DNA of 8,705 nt. Source: Candidatus Shapirobacteria bacterium. GTDB lineage: Bacteria > Patescibacteriota > Microgenomatia > UBA12405. The position numbers were made by a program, and so were the translations under genes. The notes beneath the pieces were generated by a model that did no database searches, had not been told where the DNA came from, and saw only the letters and a list, made by a program, of their open reading frames with translations. Each line of letters begins with the position of its first letter. Position 1 is the stretch's first letter. Location: positions 1 through 8,705 of the forward strand of contig JAQVSW010000027.1 in assembly GCA_028700345.1 (NCBI GenBank). The letters are read 5' to 3'. Of the stretch, positions 1 through 4,800 are shown piece by piece.

Positions 1-451
1 TCAAATCAGCTCCGGGTACCACTGTTACTGGTGTAATTGTCCATGGATCAGCAATGACAGACCATAGTTTAAAATTTGCATTTTCATTTTTTCGCCAGAG
101 TTGTAAAGAGTGACTGTGATACCAATAGCAAGAAATAATCAAATCCGGCTTATAACTGGAGACAAATTTTTTTAGTCTAGGTAAATTCATTTCCGATAAA
201 CGATGGACAATCTTTCTGAGTCTCCCCTCTCCTGACAACCTCGTCATCATTTTGTTTGATTTTGGGAAAAAACGGTACATAAAAGTATAAAAATCATTTG
301 ATATTCCCACTTCCGCTTTTATTTCAGCGTACCTTAGCTCAACCCCAGCCTCCTTTTCCTTTTCTTTAAGTGATCCATATATTGCCTTGGCAATCGACCG
401 GTGTCCCCAAGGCAAATCGTCTGTCAAAATTAAAATTTTCTTTTTGGCCAT
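1..451 (-). CDS. Glycosyltransferase, MGDG-synthase-like N-terminal domain (partial, 3' end outside window)
   Basis: Reading leftward from ATG at 449-451, an open frame of 150 codons runs off the left edge, so only the N-terminal half is seen. It starts MAKKKILILTDDLPWGHRSI; the residue 12-17 DLPWGH turn after the first beta strand sits where MGDG-synthase/MurG-like GT-B enzymes carry a glycine-rich GH loop. Further on come KPDLIIS (about 101-107) and SVIADPWTITPVTVVPGAD (about 131-149), the strand and acceptor-side pattern of that N-terminal domain. By family knowledge it would transfer a sugar to a lipid or similar acceptor at the inner membrane face. The donor-binding C-terminal domain is not in the window, so donor and acceptor cannot be named. 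No Shine-Dalgarno sequence precedes the ATG, but a -10-like TATTAT lies only 11 nt upstream, so the message may be nearly leaderless. The start fits because the divergent tRNA gene begins 27 nt away. Confidence 0.72.
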   Translation of the reverse strand, partial: MAKKKILILTDDLPWGHRSIAKAIYGSLKEKEKEAGVELRYAEIKAEVGISNDFYTFMYRFFPKSNKMMTRLSGEGRLRKIVHRLSEMNLPRLKKFVSSYKPDLIISCYWYHSHSLQLWRKNENANFKLWSVIADPWTITPVTVVPGADL

Positions 452-460
452 GTTCTATTC

Positions 461-467
461 TATAATA
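461..467. promoter_or_regulatory. Overlapping divergent -10 elements (tRNA-Thr rightward, glycosyltransferase leftward)
   Basis: The string TATAATA at 461-467 reads as a consensus -10 box TATAAT (461-466) on the plus strand, about 12 nt before the mature tRNA-Thr 5' end. On the minus strand it reads as TATTAT (467-462), about 11 nt before the glycosyltransferase ATG. No strong -35 hexamer is seen for either direction (TTCTTT at 438-443 is the best plus-strand match with 17-nt spacing). The intergenic gap is only 26 nt, so both transcripts must start inside it unless transcribed from further away. Confidence 0.5.
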
Positions 468-477
468 CTCTATCATT

Positions 478-548
478 GCCCTCCTAGCTCAATGGTAGAG
501 CAGCGGTTTTGTAAACCGTCGACGCAAGTTCGATTCTCGCGGAGGGCT
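478..548 (+). tRNA. tRNA-Thr (anticodon TGT)
   Basis: A complete cloverleaf can be drawn by hand. The acceptor stem GCCCTCC (478-484) pairs with GGAGGGC (541-547). The D stem is GCTC/GAGC (487-490 with 498-501). The anticodon stem GCGGT (503-507) pairs with ACCGT (515-519) around the loop TTTGTAA, placing anticodon TGT at 510-512 (reads ACA). The T stem 524-528 with 536-540 encloses TTCGATT and has one A-C mismatch in the third pair. The variable loop is four bases. The discriminator is T548 and no CCA is encoded, so CCA must be added after transcription. T548 is also the last base of the sufB stop codon on the opposite strand, so the two genes meet tail to tail with a one-base overlap. Confidence 0.95.
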
Positions 549-1459
549 CAATTTAAAAATCCCTGAATAATTTCTTCTTCAGCCTTTTTTTGATCAAGAC
601 CAAGAGACATTAATTTAACTAGTTGTTCTCCAGCAATTTTGCCAATCGTTGCCTCATGAACAAGCTCAGCCTCGACATGATTAGCTTTTATTTTTGGAAT
701 CGCTGACACTCTCCCCTTATCTTTAATAATTGAATCACAAGCAATATGAGCAAAGCATTTTTCATTTCCCTTTATATTTGAAACAAACTTTTGTTCTGAT
801 TTTTCGGTGGCTACCGCTCTAGAAATAACCCGACAACTTGACTCTCTTCCCTTTAGCTTTACGATAAATTCAGTCATCGCTTTTTGTGAGCCGCTAGTCA
901 TAATTTTTTCTTTGACTATTAGATTAGTCTTCTCTTTTAAAATAGCCCTGGTCACTCTATTAGTATCATCAATTCCCTCAATCTGGGTCGTTTCTATTTC
1001 CATTTTGGCACCTTTTTCTAAAAATATCTGGGTTACCGGATTTATCACCCTCTTTCCCCGACCCTTTCCTTCTCCATAGTGTTTTTCAATATATTTTACC
1101 GATGAATTTTCACCGACATAAAAATAATGCTCGCCACTGTGAAATGAATCTTTTTCAAAGCAGTTATTAATTCCGCAGCCAGCATAGATCAGCACTTTAG
1201 CATTTTTACCAATATAAAAATCATTTCTAACTGTATCTGTCAGTCCACTCTGAGTAATCAATACCGGGATATCAATTAGGGCAAAGGGAGTATCGTCTTT
1301 AACCCTAATCTCAATCCCCCCTCTGTCTTTTCGATCACTAATCGTCACATATTTAGTATTTTTTCTTTGCCACATCTTGCCATTCTTGCGGATATTTACT
1401 GCCCCAGTCATGGGGGAATCATTAACCTTTTTTAATAATTTATTTTCTAAATTATTCAT
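548..1459 (-). CDS. sufB: SufB/SufD-family Fe-S cluster scaffold protein (minimal SufBC type)
   Basis: A 303-residue protein of the SufB/SufD beta-helix family, which forms the scaffold on which SufC drives Fe-S cluster assembly in the cytosol. The C-terminal family signature is clear: LVHEATIGKI followed by EQLVKLMSLGL and a terminal IIQGFLN (from about residue 265 to the end), matching the HEA-T-x-x-I...EQL...GL pattern. The centre carries AGCGINNC and HSGEHYFYVG, typical of the short archaeal-like SufB lineage. It is much shorter than E. coli SufB (about 495 residues). The histidine and glutamate of the HEA motif are kept, but the position aligned by eye to the E. coli SufB cluster cysteine (Cys405) is alanine. 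Start choice: an in-frame GTG at 1465 abuts the Shine-Dalgarno sequence, whereas the ATG at 1459 lies 6 nt after GGAGG and overlaps the sufC stop as ATGA. Only sufC accompanies it; no cysteine desulfurase or SufU/SufE is in view. Confidence 0.92.
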   Translation of the reverse strand: MNNLENKLLKKVNDSPMTGAVNIRKNGKMWQRKNTKYVTISDRKDRGGIEIRVKDDTPFALIDIPVLITQSGLTDTVRNDFYIGKNAKVLIYAGCGINNCFEKDSFHSGEHYFYVGENSSVKYIEKHYGEGKGRGKRVINPVTQIFLEKGAKMEIETTQIEGIDDTNRVTRAILKEKTNLIVKEKIMTSGSQKAMTEFIVKLKGRESSCRVISRAVATEKSEQKFVSNIKGNEKCFAHIACDSIIKDKGRVSAIPKIKANHVEAELVHEATIGKIAGEQLVKLMSLGLDQKKAEEEIIQGFLN

Positions 1460-2154
1460 ATGCACCCTCCTTTGGAATCACATTTTTTCTTTATTACCAA
1501 ATTTGCTATTTTATTTTTTTCAACTATTTCAAGCCTACCATTTTTAATAAGTAAAATTTCATCAGCCATCTCCATAATTTTTTCCTGATGGGAAATTACC
1601 AAAATTGTTCCTGCATAATTTTTTTGTAAGTCTTTAAATACTTCAATTAAATTATTAAAACTCCACAAATCTATTCCCGCTTCTGGTTCATCAAAAATCG
1701 CTAGTTTTGGTCTTTGAAGTAATACCGAAGCAATCTCAATTCTTTTTAGTTCTCCCCCAGACAGGCTTGAATCCACCTCTCTCTCAAGATACTCTCTTGG
1801 GCACAGCCCAACTTGTCTAAGTACTCCACAGCCTCTCAATTTTTTATTTTTTGATGCCAATTCAAGCAATCTTTTTATTTTTATACCTTTAAATTTTATC
1901 GGTTGCTGAAAAGAAAAACCTATTCCCATCTTTGATCTAGCATCAATACTTTTTTGCCCTATTTCTTCTTTATTCCAAAAAATCTGACCTTTTTGAGAAG
2001 TTTCAATACCCATAATCACCTTAGCCAAGCTTGATTTACCCCCACCATTGGGGCCTGTCATCACATAGAATTTTTTTTCCTCAAGCTTGAGGTCAATCCT
2101 ATCTAATATTTTTTTTCCCTCTTTTTCAAGAGAAATATTTTTTAGTTCCAGCAT
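1456..2154 (-). CDS. sufC: SufC, Fe-S assembly ATPase (ABC type)
   Basis: A 232-residue soluble ABC ATPase that energises the SufB/D scaffold; it is not a transporter. All nucleotide-binding motifs are present in order: Walker A GPNGGGKSS (about 34-42), Q-loop FQQP (82-85), signature LSGGELKR (131-138), Walker B LAIFDEPEAGID (151-162) and the H-loop ISHQ (187-190). The DEPEAGID variant after Walker B is characteristic of SufC and separates it from most ABC importers. Length is close to the usual 240-250. It is the first gene of a two-gene operon; its last codons (Lys-Gly-Gly-Cys) contain the AAAGGAGG ribosome site for sufB, so translation of the two is probably coupled. A promoter with good spacing lies just upstream (2166-2194). 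The lysine-rich tail KKKCDSKGGCI carries two cysteines; I do not know if they matter. Confidence 0.95.
   Translation of the reverse strand: MLELKNISLEKEGKKILDRIDLKLEEKKFYVMTGPNGGGKSSLAKVIMGIETSQKGQIFWNKEEIGQKSIDARSKMGIGFSFQQPIKFKGIKIKRLLELASKNKKLRGCGVLRQVGLCPREYLEREVDSSLSGGELKRIEIASVLLQRPKLAIFDEPEAGIDLWSFNNLIEVFKDLQKNYAGTILVISHQEKIMEMADEILLIKNGRLEIVEKNKIANLVIKKKCDSKGGCI
1462..1473 (-). promoter_or_regulatory. Ribosome binding site of sufB inside sufC
   Basis: Read on the minus strand, AAAGGAGGG stands just before GTGCATATG. GGAGG lies 6 nt before the ATG at 1459, the usual distance, and directly against the alternative GTG at 1465. This decides the start of sufB as the ATG. It is the only strong Shine-Dalgarno sequence I can see in the window; the starts of most other genes lack one. 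Confidence 0.8.
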
Positions 2155-2165
2155 ATACTCCGACT

Positions 2166-2194
2166 ATTTTAGTAGTAGTTTAAATAAAAAGCAA
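2166..2194 (-). promoter_or_regulatory. Predicted sigma-70-type promoter of sufCB
   Basis: On the minus strand a -35-like TTGCTT (2194-2189) is followed by a 17-nt spacer and a -10 TAAAAT (2171-2166). A transcript starting 6-7 nt downstream would begin about 5 nt before the sufC ATG at 2154. The GGAG present there would then be at or before the transcript end and of little use as a ribosome site. This suggests a nearly leaderless first gene. Confidence 0.55.
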
Positions 2195-2238
2195 TAAATC
2201 AATAAAATTGTCTTAAGATTTGATAAAATAACCTGCAT

Positions 2239-2310
2239 GCCGAGTAGCCCTTGCCCGTCCGAAGCCAAAGGCGTAGGAGGGTCAGTTGGCAGAGTATCTC
2301 TTTTTGATAA
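2239..2310 (+). pseudogene. Decayed tRNA-like segment (5' half) interrupted by an imperfect palindrome
   Basis: GCCGAGTAGC (2239-2248) looks like a tRNA 5' end running into the D stem. After 33 nt of unrelated sequence it resumes at 2282 with TCAGTTGGCAGAG and then ATCTCTTTTTGATAA. Aligned to the intact tRNA-Thr(GGT) next door, the 24 positions from TCAGTTGG agree at 18, and four of the six differences are C/T changes. There is no pairing for the anticodon stem and no T arm, so it cannot be a working tRNA. It is best read as a relic of a tRNA, probably a copy of its neighbour. It occupies most of the gap between sufC and the tRNA. Confidence 0.5.
2249..2281. repeat. Imperfect palindrome, possible small inserted repeat element
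   Basis: Within the tRNA-like relic, CCC (2254-2256), CC (2259-2260) and GCC (2264-2266) can pair with GGC (2270-2272), GG (2276-2277) and GGG (2279-2281) around an AAA loop, with small internal mismatches. It is far more GC-rich than the sequence around it, and it splits the tRNA-like segment exactly in the D stem. That is how a short mobile palindromic repeat would look. Only one copy is in this window, so its repeat nature is inferred. Confidence 0.4.
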
Positions 2311-2332
2311 TTTAGGGAATATAACATAAAAT
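2304..2332 (+). promoter_or_regulatory. Predicted promoter of tRNA-Thr(GGT)
   Basis: TTGATA (2304-2309), a 17-nt spacer and TAAAAT (2327-2332) form a near-consensus sigma-70-type promoter. The expected start is about 2339, six bases before the mature tRNA. The -35 box lies in the tail of the tRNA-like relic. Confidence 0.6.
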
Positions 2333-2344
2333 TATCTTTAATCA

Positions 2345-2417
2345 GCCCGGATAGCTCAGTTGGTAGAGCATCCCCTTGGTAAGGGGAAGGTCATGAATTC
2401 AAGTTTCATTCCGGGCT
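2345..2417 (+). tRNA. tRNA-Thr (anticodon GGT)
   Basis: A full cloverleaf: acceptor GCCCGGA (2345-2351) pairs with TCCGGGC (2410-2416), D stem GCTC/GAGC (2354-2357 with 2366-2369), and anticodon stem TCCCC/GGGGA (2371-2375 with 2383-2387) around TTGGTAA, giving anticodon GGT at 2378-2380 (reads ACC). The T stem ATGAA/TTCAT (2393-2397 with 2405-2409) encloses TTCAAGT. All stems pair fully. The discriminator is T2417 and CCA is not encoded, as in the other threonine tRNA of this window. Together the TGT and GGT species read most threonine codons. Confidence 0.96.
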
Positions 2418-2436
2418 CTTAAAATTTTGTCTTTCT

Positions 2437-2485
2437 CTGCGGAGCAGGTGGGTCTGGAACCTTTCTGTCCCTATAACACCCACTT
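2437..2485. repeat. Nested inverted repeats downstream of tRNA-Thr
   Basis: Two dyads lie side by side. CTGC (2437-2440) and GCAG (2444-2447) can form a small stem over GGA. AGGTGGGT (2446-2453) can pair with ACCCACTT (2478-2485), one G-U pair included, over a 24-nt loop. Neither is followed by a run of T, so they are poor terminator candidates. Function is unknown. Confidence 0.4.
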
Positions 2486-2489
2486 CCTC

Positions 2490-2540
2490 ACTGTCTCATT
2501 CTACCAAAGATTTGAAGCTAAATGAGACAAATGAGACAGT
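2490..2540. repeat. 11-bp perfect inverted repeat ACTGTCTCATT / AATGAGACAGT
   Basis: ACTGTCTCATT at 2490-2500 is exactly complementary to AATGAGACAGT at 2530-2540, separated by 29 nt. The right arm is preceded by a second AATGAGACA (2521-2529), making a direct repeat, and TGTCTC occurs again at 2553-2558. The pattern could be a protein-binding site, a small recombination site or an RNA hairpin. The stretch 2418-2636 holds no supportable gene. Confidence 0.5.
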
Positions 2541-2559
2541 ATAAAAAAGAAGTGTCTCG

Positions 2560-2577
2560 AAACTACTGATGTAGTTT
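2560..2577. repeat. Short hairpin AAACTAC-TGAT-GTAGTTT
   Basis: A perfect 7-bp stem with a 4-nt loop about 60 nt before the hydrolase start. It is not followed by a T tract. It lies upstream of the proposed -10 box at 2622, so it might be an operator or the end of the inverted-repeat block; neither can be shown from sequence alone. Confidence 0.35.
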
Positions 2578-2621
2578 GATATATAAAGTATTTTCTTTTC
2601 TGTAACATAACAATTTAAGTA

Positions 2622-2627
2622 TATAAT
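2622..2627 (+). promoter_or_regulatory. Predicted -10 box of the hydrolase gene
   Basis: A consensus TATAAT ends 9 nt before the ATG at 2637. The expected transcription start, about 2634, leaves only about 3 nt of leader. No Shine-Dalgarno sequence is present, and the -35 region is weak. The gene is probably read from a leaderless or nearly leaderless mRNA. Confidence 0.5.
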
Positions 2628-2636
2628 TATCCCTAT

Positions 2637-3164
2637 ATGCACATCATCTATCTTGCCGGCAATAGTATCAATAATAAAACTTGGATCGAAAAAGTTAAGT
2701 CAGAATTTGACTCATTTTCCACTGGCGATATTTTGTATTACGATCATTGGTCGTCAGGTGAAAAATGGATAAATTTAGAAAAAGAATCTGAAAAATTAGC
2801 CGAGTTAGTCAAAGATAAAAAGGATTATTTTGTTTTTGCCAAATCAATTGGATCTGTTCTTGCCTTAAAAAGTATTTTTGAAAATAGCTTAAAGCCTGAC
2901 AAATTAATTATTTGTGGACATCCCTATAGAGCTGCCAAAGAAGAAAATCTACCTATTGATGATTATTTGAAAACACTAATCATTCCCACCATTTTTGTTC
3001 AAAATGAATTCGATCCTGTTTATAGTTTTGCAGAAATTGAAAGTACATTAAACGAAAATAGTCCAACTGATTATCTACTTATCAAAAATCCCAATAAAGA
3101 CACTCATGACTATGTTGACTATGAACAACTAGACAAACTAGTTAGAACACATTTTGGAAAATAG
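2637..3164 (+). CDS. Small alpha/beta-hydrolase-fold protein
   Basis: A 175-residue soluble protein that looks like a compact alpha/beta hydrolase of the RBBP9/YdeN-like size class. It begins with a buried strand (MHIIYLAGN). A nucleophile-elbow-like FAKSIGS centres on Ser70, Asp126 lies in QNEFDPVY after the predicted strand TIFV, and His157 in KDTHDYV near the C-terminus completes a plausible Ser-Asp-His triad in the right order and spacing. The elbow is A-K-S-I-G rather than the textbook G-x-S-x-G, which is tolerated in this family. No signal peptide or membrane segment is seen. The substrate is unknown. It stands alone on the plus strand, converging with the glycosyltransferase operon across 24 nt with no obvious terminator between. 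The ATG is chosen because a -10 box lies just upstream and no earlier start fits. Confidence 0.7.
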   Translation: MHIIYLAGNSINNKTWIEKVKSEFDSFSTGDILYYDHWSSGEKWINLEKESEKLAELVKDKKDYFVFAKSIGSVLALKSIFENSLKPDKLIICGHPYRAAKEENLPIDDYLKTLIIPTIFVQNEFDPVYSFAEIESTLNENSPTDYLLIKNPNKDTHDYVDYEQLDKLVRTHFGK

Positions 3165-3188
3165 TTGATATTTACAGACAACCTAAAC

Positions 3189-4028
3189 CTATTTGGCGTT
3201 CAAATGTGTTTTCCCGAGTTTGTATTTAATCAAAAAAGTCCAATAACCTATTGAATAAATTCTGTTACGGAAGAGCATGTATAACGCAGGTAGAAATCCC
3301 TGACTTCTAAAGGTGCTCATAGTAGAACGAGGAACTTCTGTTAACTTGATATGCAATATATTTGCTATGGCCAATCCAATTCCATATCGATAAGTGCTCC
3401 TTAAATCACTTTTCAGAGTCAGTGCACCATGATATATCATCCCTCCCTTGACAGGTAAAATTTTAATCCCCGCAGTTCTTATTCGATTATCGAGATCAGA
3501 ATCTTCTCTCCAAATTAACTTTTGATTAAAAAAGTACCCTCCAATTTTCTTAGCAATTTTCTTAGAAATTGCTAAAGGTGGTTTGTATGCCGTTAGCTGT
3601 TCAGCAGTGTGGTGTTGGCGAGACTTGGCAATGATATGGCTTACAACCGTATCGTGGTTGAAGGTAATATCACCCTTATAGACTTCATTTTCAGGATTAC
3701 CATTCCTCAGTGACTCAATAAATTTACTAACTGCGTTTTTTTCAAACACACAGTCAGAATCCATGTATAAAACCCAATCATTCTTTGCAGCCCAAGTTCC
3801 TTTTTCCAAAGCAAGGGCCAAATTGGCACCACCTACATTTAAATAGGTAGTCTCTTTGATAGGATTGTTTTTCTTAACCCAATCCATGAACTGTTCGTTA
3901 CTTCCGTTAAAAACGATTACCACCTCAACTGAGTCGACACCAATTGAGTCGAGACATCTAATAATTTTTTTATCGTCCTTGCAGGGGATTATTATGCTTA
4001 GATTTTTATTTTTCATAATTTGATGCAT
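3189..4028 (-). CDS. Family-2 glycosyltransferase (GT-A fold)
   Basis: A 279-residue inverting-type glycosyltransferase. The N-terminus NLSIIIPCKDD (about 9-19) is the first strand of the GT-A nucleotide-binding fold. WVLYMDSDC holds the metal-binding DSD (about 90-92). WREDSDLDNR (173-182) supplies the acidic ED motif of the likely catalytic base region, and His200 follows. The C-terminal part (about 245-270) is hydrophobic and basic (ALYMLFRNRIYSIGYWTFLIKYK) and may touch the membrane. It is the last gene of the seven-gene cluster, starting one base after the stop of the acyltransferase gene. There are two possible starts, ATG 4028 and ATG 4016 (Met5); neither has a ribosome site, so 4028 is kept for its tight coupling with the upstream gene. 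Sugar donor and acceptor are unknown. Confidence 0.85.
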   Translation of the reverse strand: MHQIMKNKNLSIIIPCKDDKKIIRCLDSIGVDSVEVVIVFNGSNEQFMDWVKKNNPIKETTYLNVGGANLALALEKGTWAAKNDWVLYMDSDCVFEKNAVSKFIESLRNGNPENEVYKGDITFNHDTVVSHIIAKSRQHHTAEQLTAYKPPLAISKKIAKKIGGYFFNQKLIWREDSDLDNRIRTAGIKILPVKGGMIYHGALTLKSDLRSTYRYGIGLAIANILHIKLTEVPRSTMSTFRSQGFLPALYMLFRNRIYSIGYWTFLIKYKLGKTHLNAK

Positions 4029-4029
4029 A

Positions 4030-4800
4030 TTATAAATGATTAAAAGTTACAATTTGTCTGGTAAATCCATATTTAAATTGCGAAATATTTAGCAATTTCG
4101 GGTCATTTGATGTTGGTGGTACTGTCCCGCTTAAATCAACTCGACCAAATCCTCTATCAAAATAATGTTTAATTGAACAATCATACAAAAAGTTAACAGG
4201 GCGTGTATGCAAAAGCCCAGGATCAGATGCGACGAATCGTAAGTTTGCCACATCCTCTGATTTAATTACGACAGCAACAGAAGCAATCTGTTTATCTAAG
4301 CGTACTATGTGGCAGTCGGCTGCTTGGTTGGCAATCAATCGTGGAACTAACGCATTAAAGACATCTTGGCCAATTCCACCCCGCAACTCTTCTCTTTGAG
4401 TAAATAATTCCAACAAGGGTCCGGTATTAGTATTTGCAGGAACCACTTCGTGTGTAAGTCCAAAATTAACTGCTTTTCGAATATTTCGCAGGTTTGAGTC
4501 TCGATAATTATCCCGAAATCCATGGTTGTTCGTAACTACTGGTGTGAAATAATCAGTGTCATTCCATGACATGACACTAGTGTGTGAGCTTCCTGAATAT
4601 TTCCACAAATCAAATCCATTCGGTATATCCTTTCTTGTTACTGGCAAATCCACTTCCCAGGCAGTGGGTACCTCAGAAGTTAGCTGACTAAAAAATACCG
4701 AAGCCTTTTCCACAGGAACAGTTTCAACACTAACGCCGGTTTGAATAAGCGCATCATTAAATGGCTTGTATTGATAAGGACTATTCCATTCTCTCGTCAT
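4030..4800 (-). CDS. GNAT/FemAB-like acyltransferase, second of a tandem pair
   Basis: A 256-residue protein related to its upstream neighbour. Both have an Arg-Asn-Ile-Arg motif followed by a short helix and a Thr-His-x-(V/I)-Val-Pro-Ala strand: here LRNIRKAVNFGLTHEVVPA (about 104-122), there RRNIRRKTEALTLLGVTHQIVPA. This is the entry of the CelD/BcsL (Acetyltransf_6) GNAT domain. The C-terminus DLSGTVPPTSNDPKLLNISQFKYGF (222-246) resembles the end of FemAB/GNAT proteins that acylate cell-surface amines using acyl-CoA or aminoacyl-tRNA. By family it should transfer an acyl or aminoacyl group to an amine. It is shorter at the N-terminus than its neighbour and has a different C-terminal motif, so the acceptor or donor may differ. 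Its ATG overlaps the upstream stop as ATGA. Which acyl donor is used cannot be told. Confidence 0.7.
   Translation of the reverse strand: MTREWNSPYQYKPFNDALIQTGVSVETVPVEKASVFFSQLTSEVPTAWEVDLPVTRKDIPNGFDLWKYSGSSHTSVMSWNDTDYFTPVVTNNHGFRDNYRDSNLRNIRKAVNFGLTHEVVPANTNTGPLLELFTQREELRGGIGQDVFNALVPRLIANQAADCHIVRLDKQIASVAVVIKSEDVANLRFVASDPGLLHTRPVNFLYDCSIKHYFDRGFGRVDLSGTVPPTSNDPKLLNISQFKYGFTRQIVTFNHL

Noticed and set aside
807..1079. Plus-strand 90-codon frame opposite sufB
   Set aside because: Lies wholly antisense to a well-supported gene; its translation is a hydrophobic by-product and has no ribosome site or family motif.
1463..1465. GTG as start of sufB
   Set aside because: It directly abuts GGAGG with no spacing; the ATG two codons later has ideal spacing and forms an ATGA overlap.
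2239..2340. An intron-containing functional tRNA
   Set aside because: Even when the 33-nt insert is removed, no anticodon stem or T arm can be formed.
2490..2540. CRISPR array or rho-independent terminator
   Set aside because: Only one inverted-repeat pair and one short direct repeat, without regular spacers; no T run follows the stem.
2522..2569. 15-codon frame starting MRQMRQYKK
   Set aside because: Very short, inside the inverted-repeat block, no ribosome site; better explained as repeat sequence.
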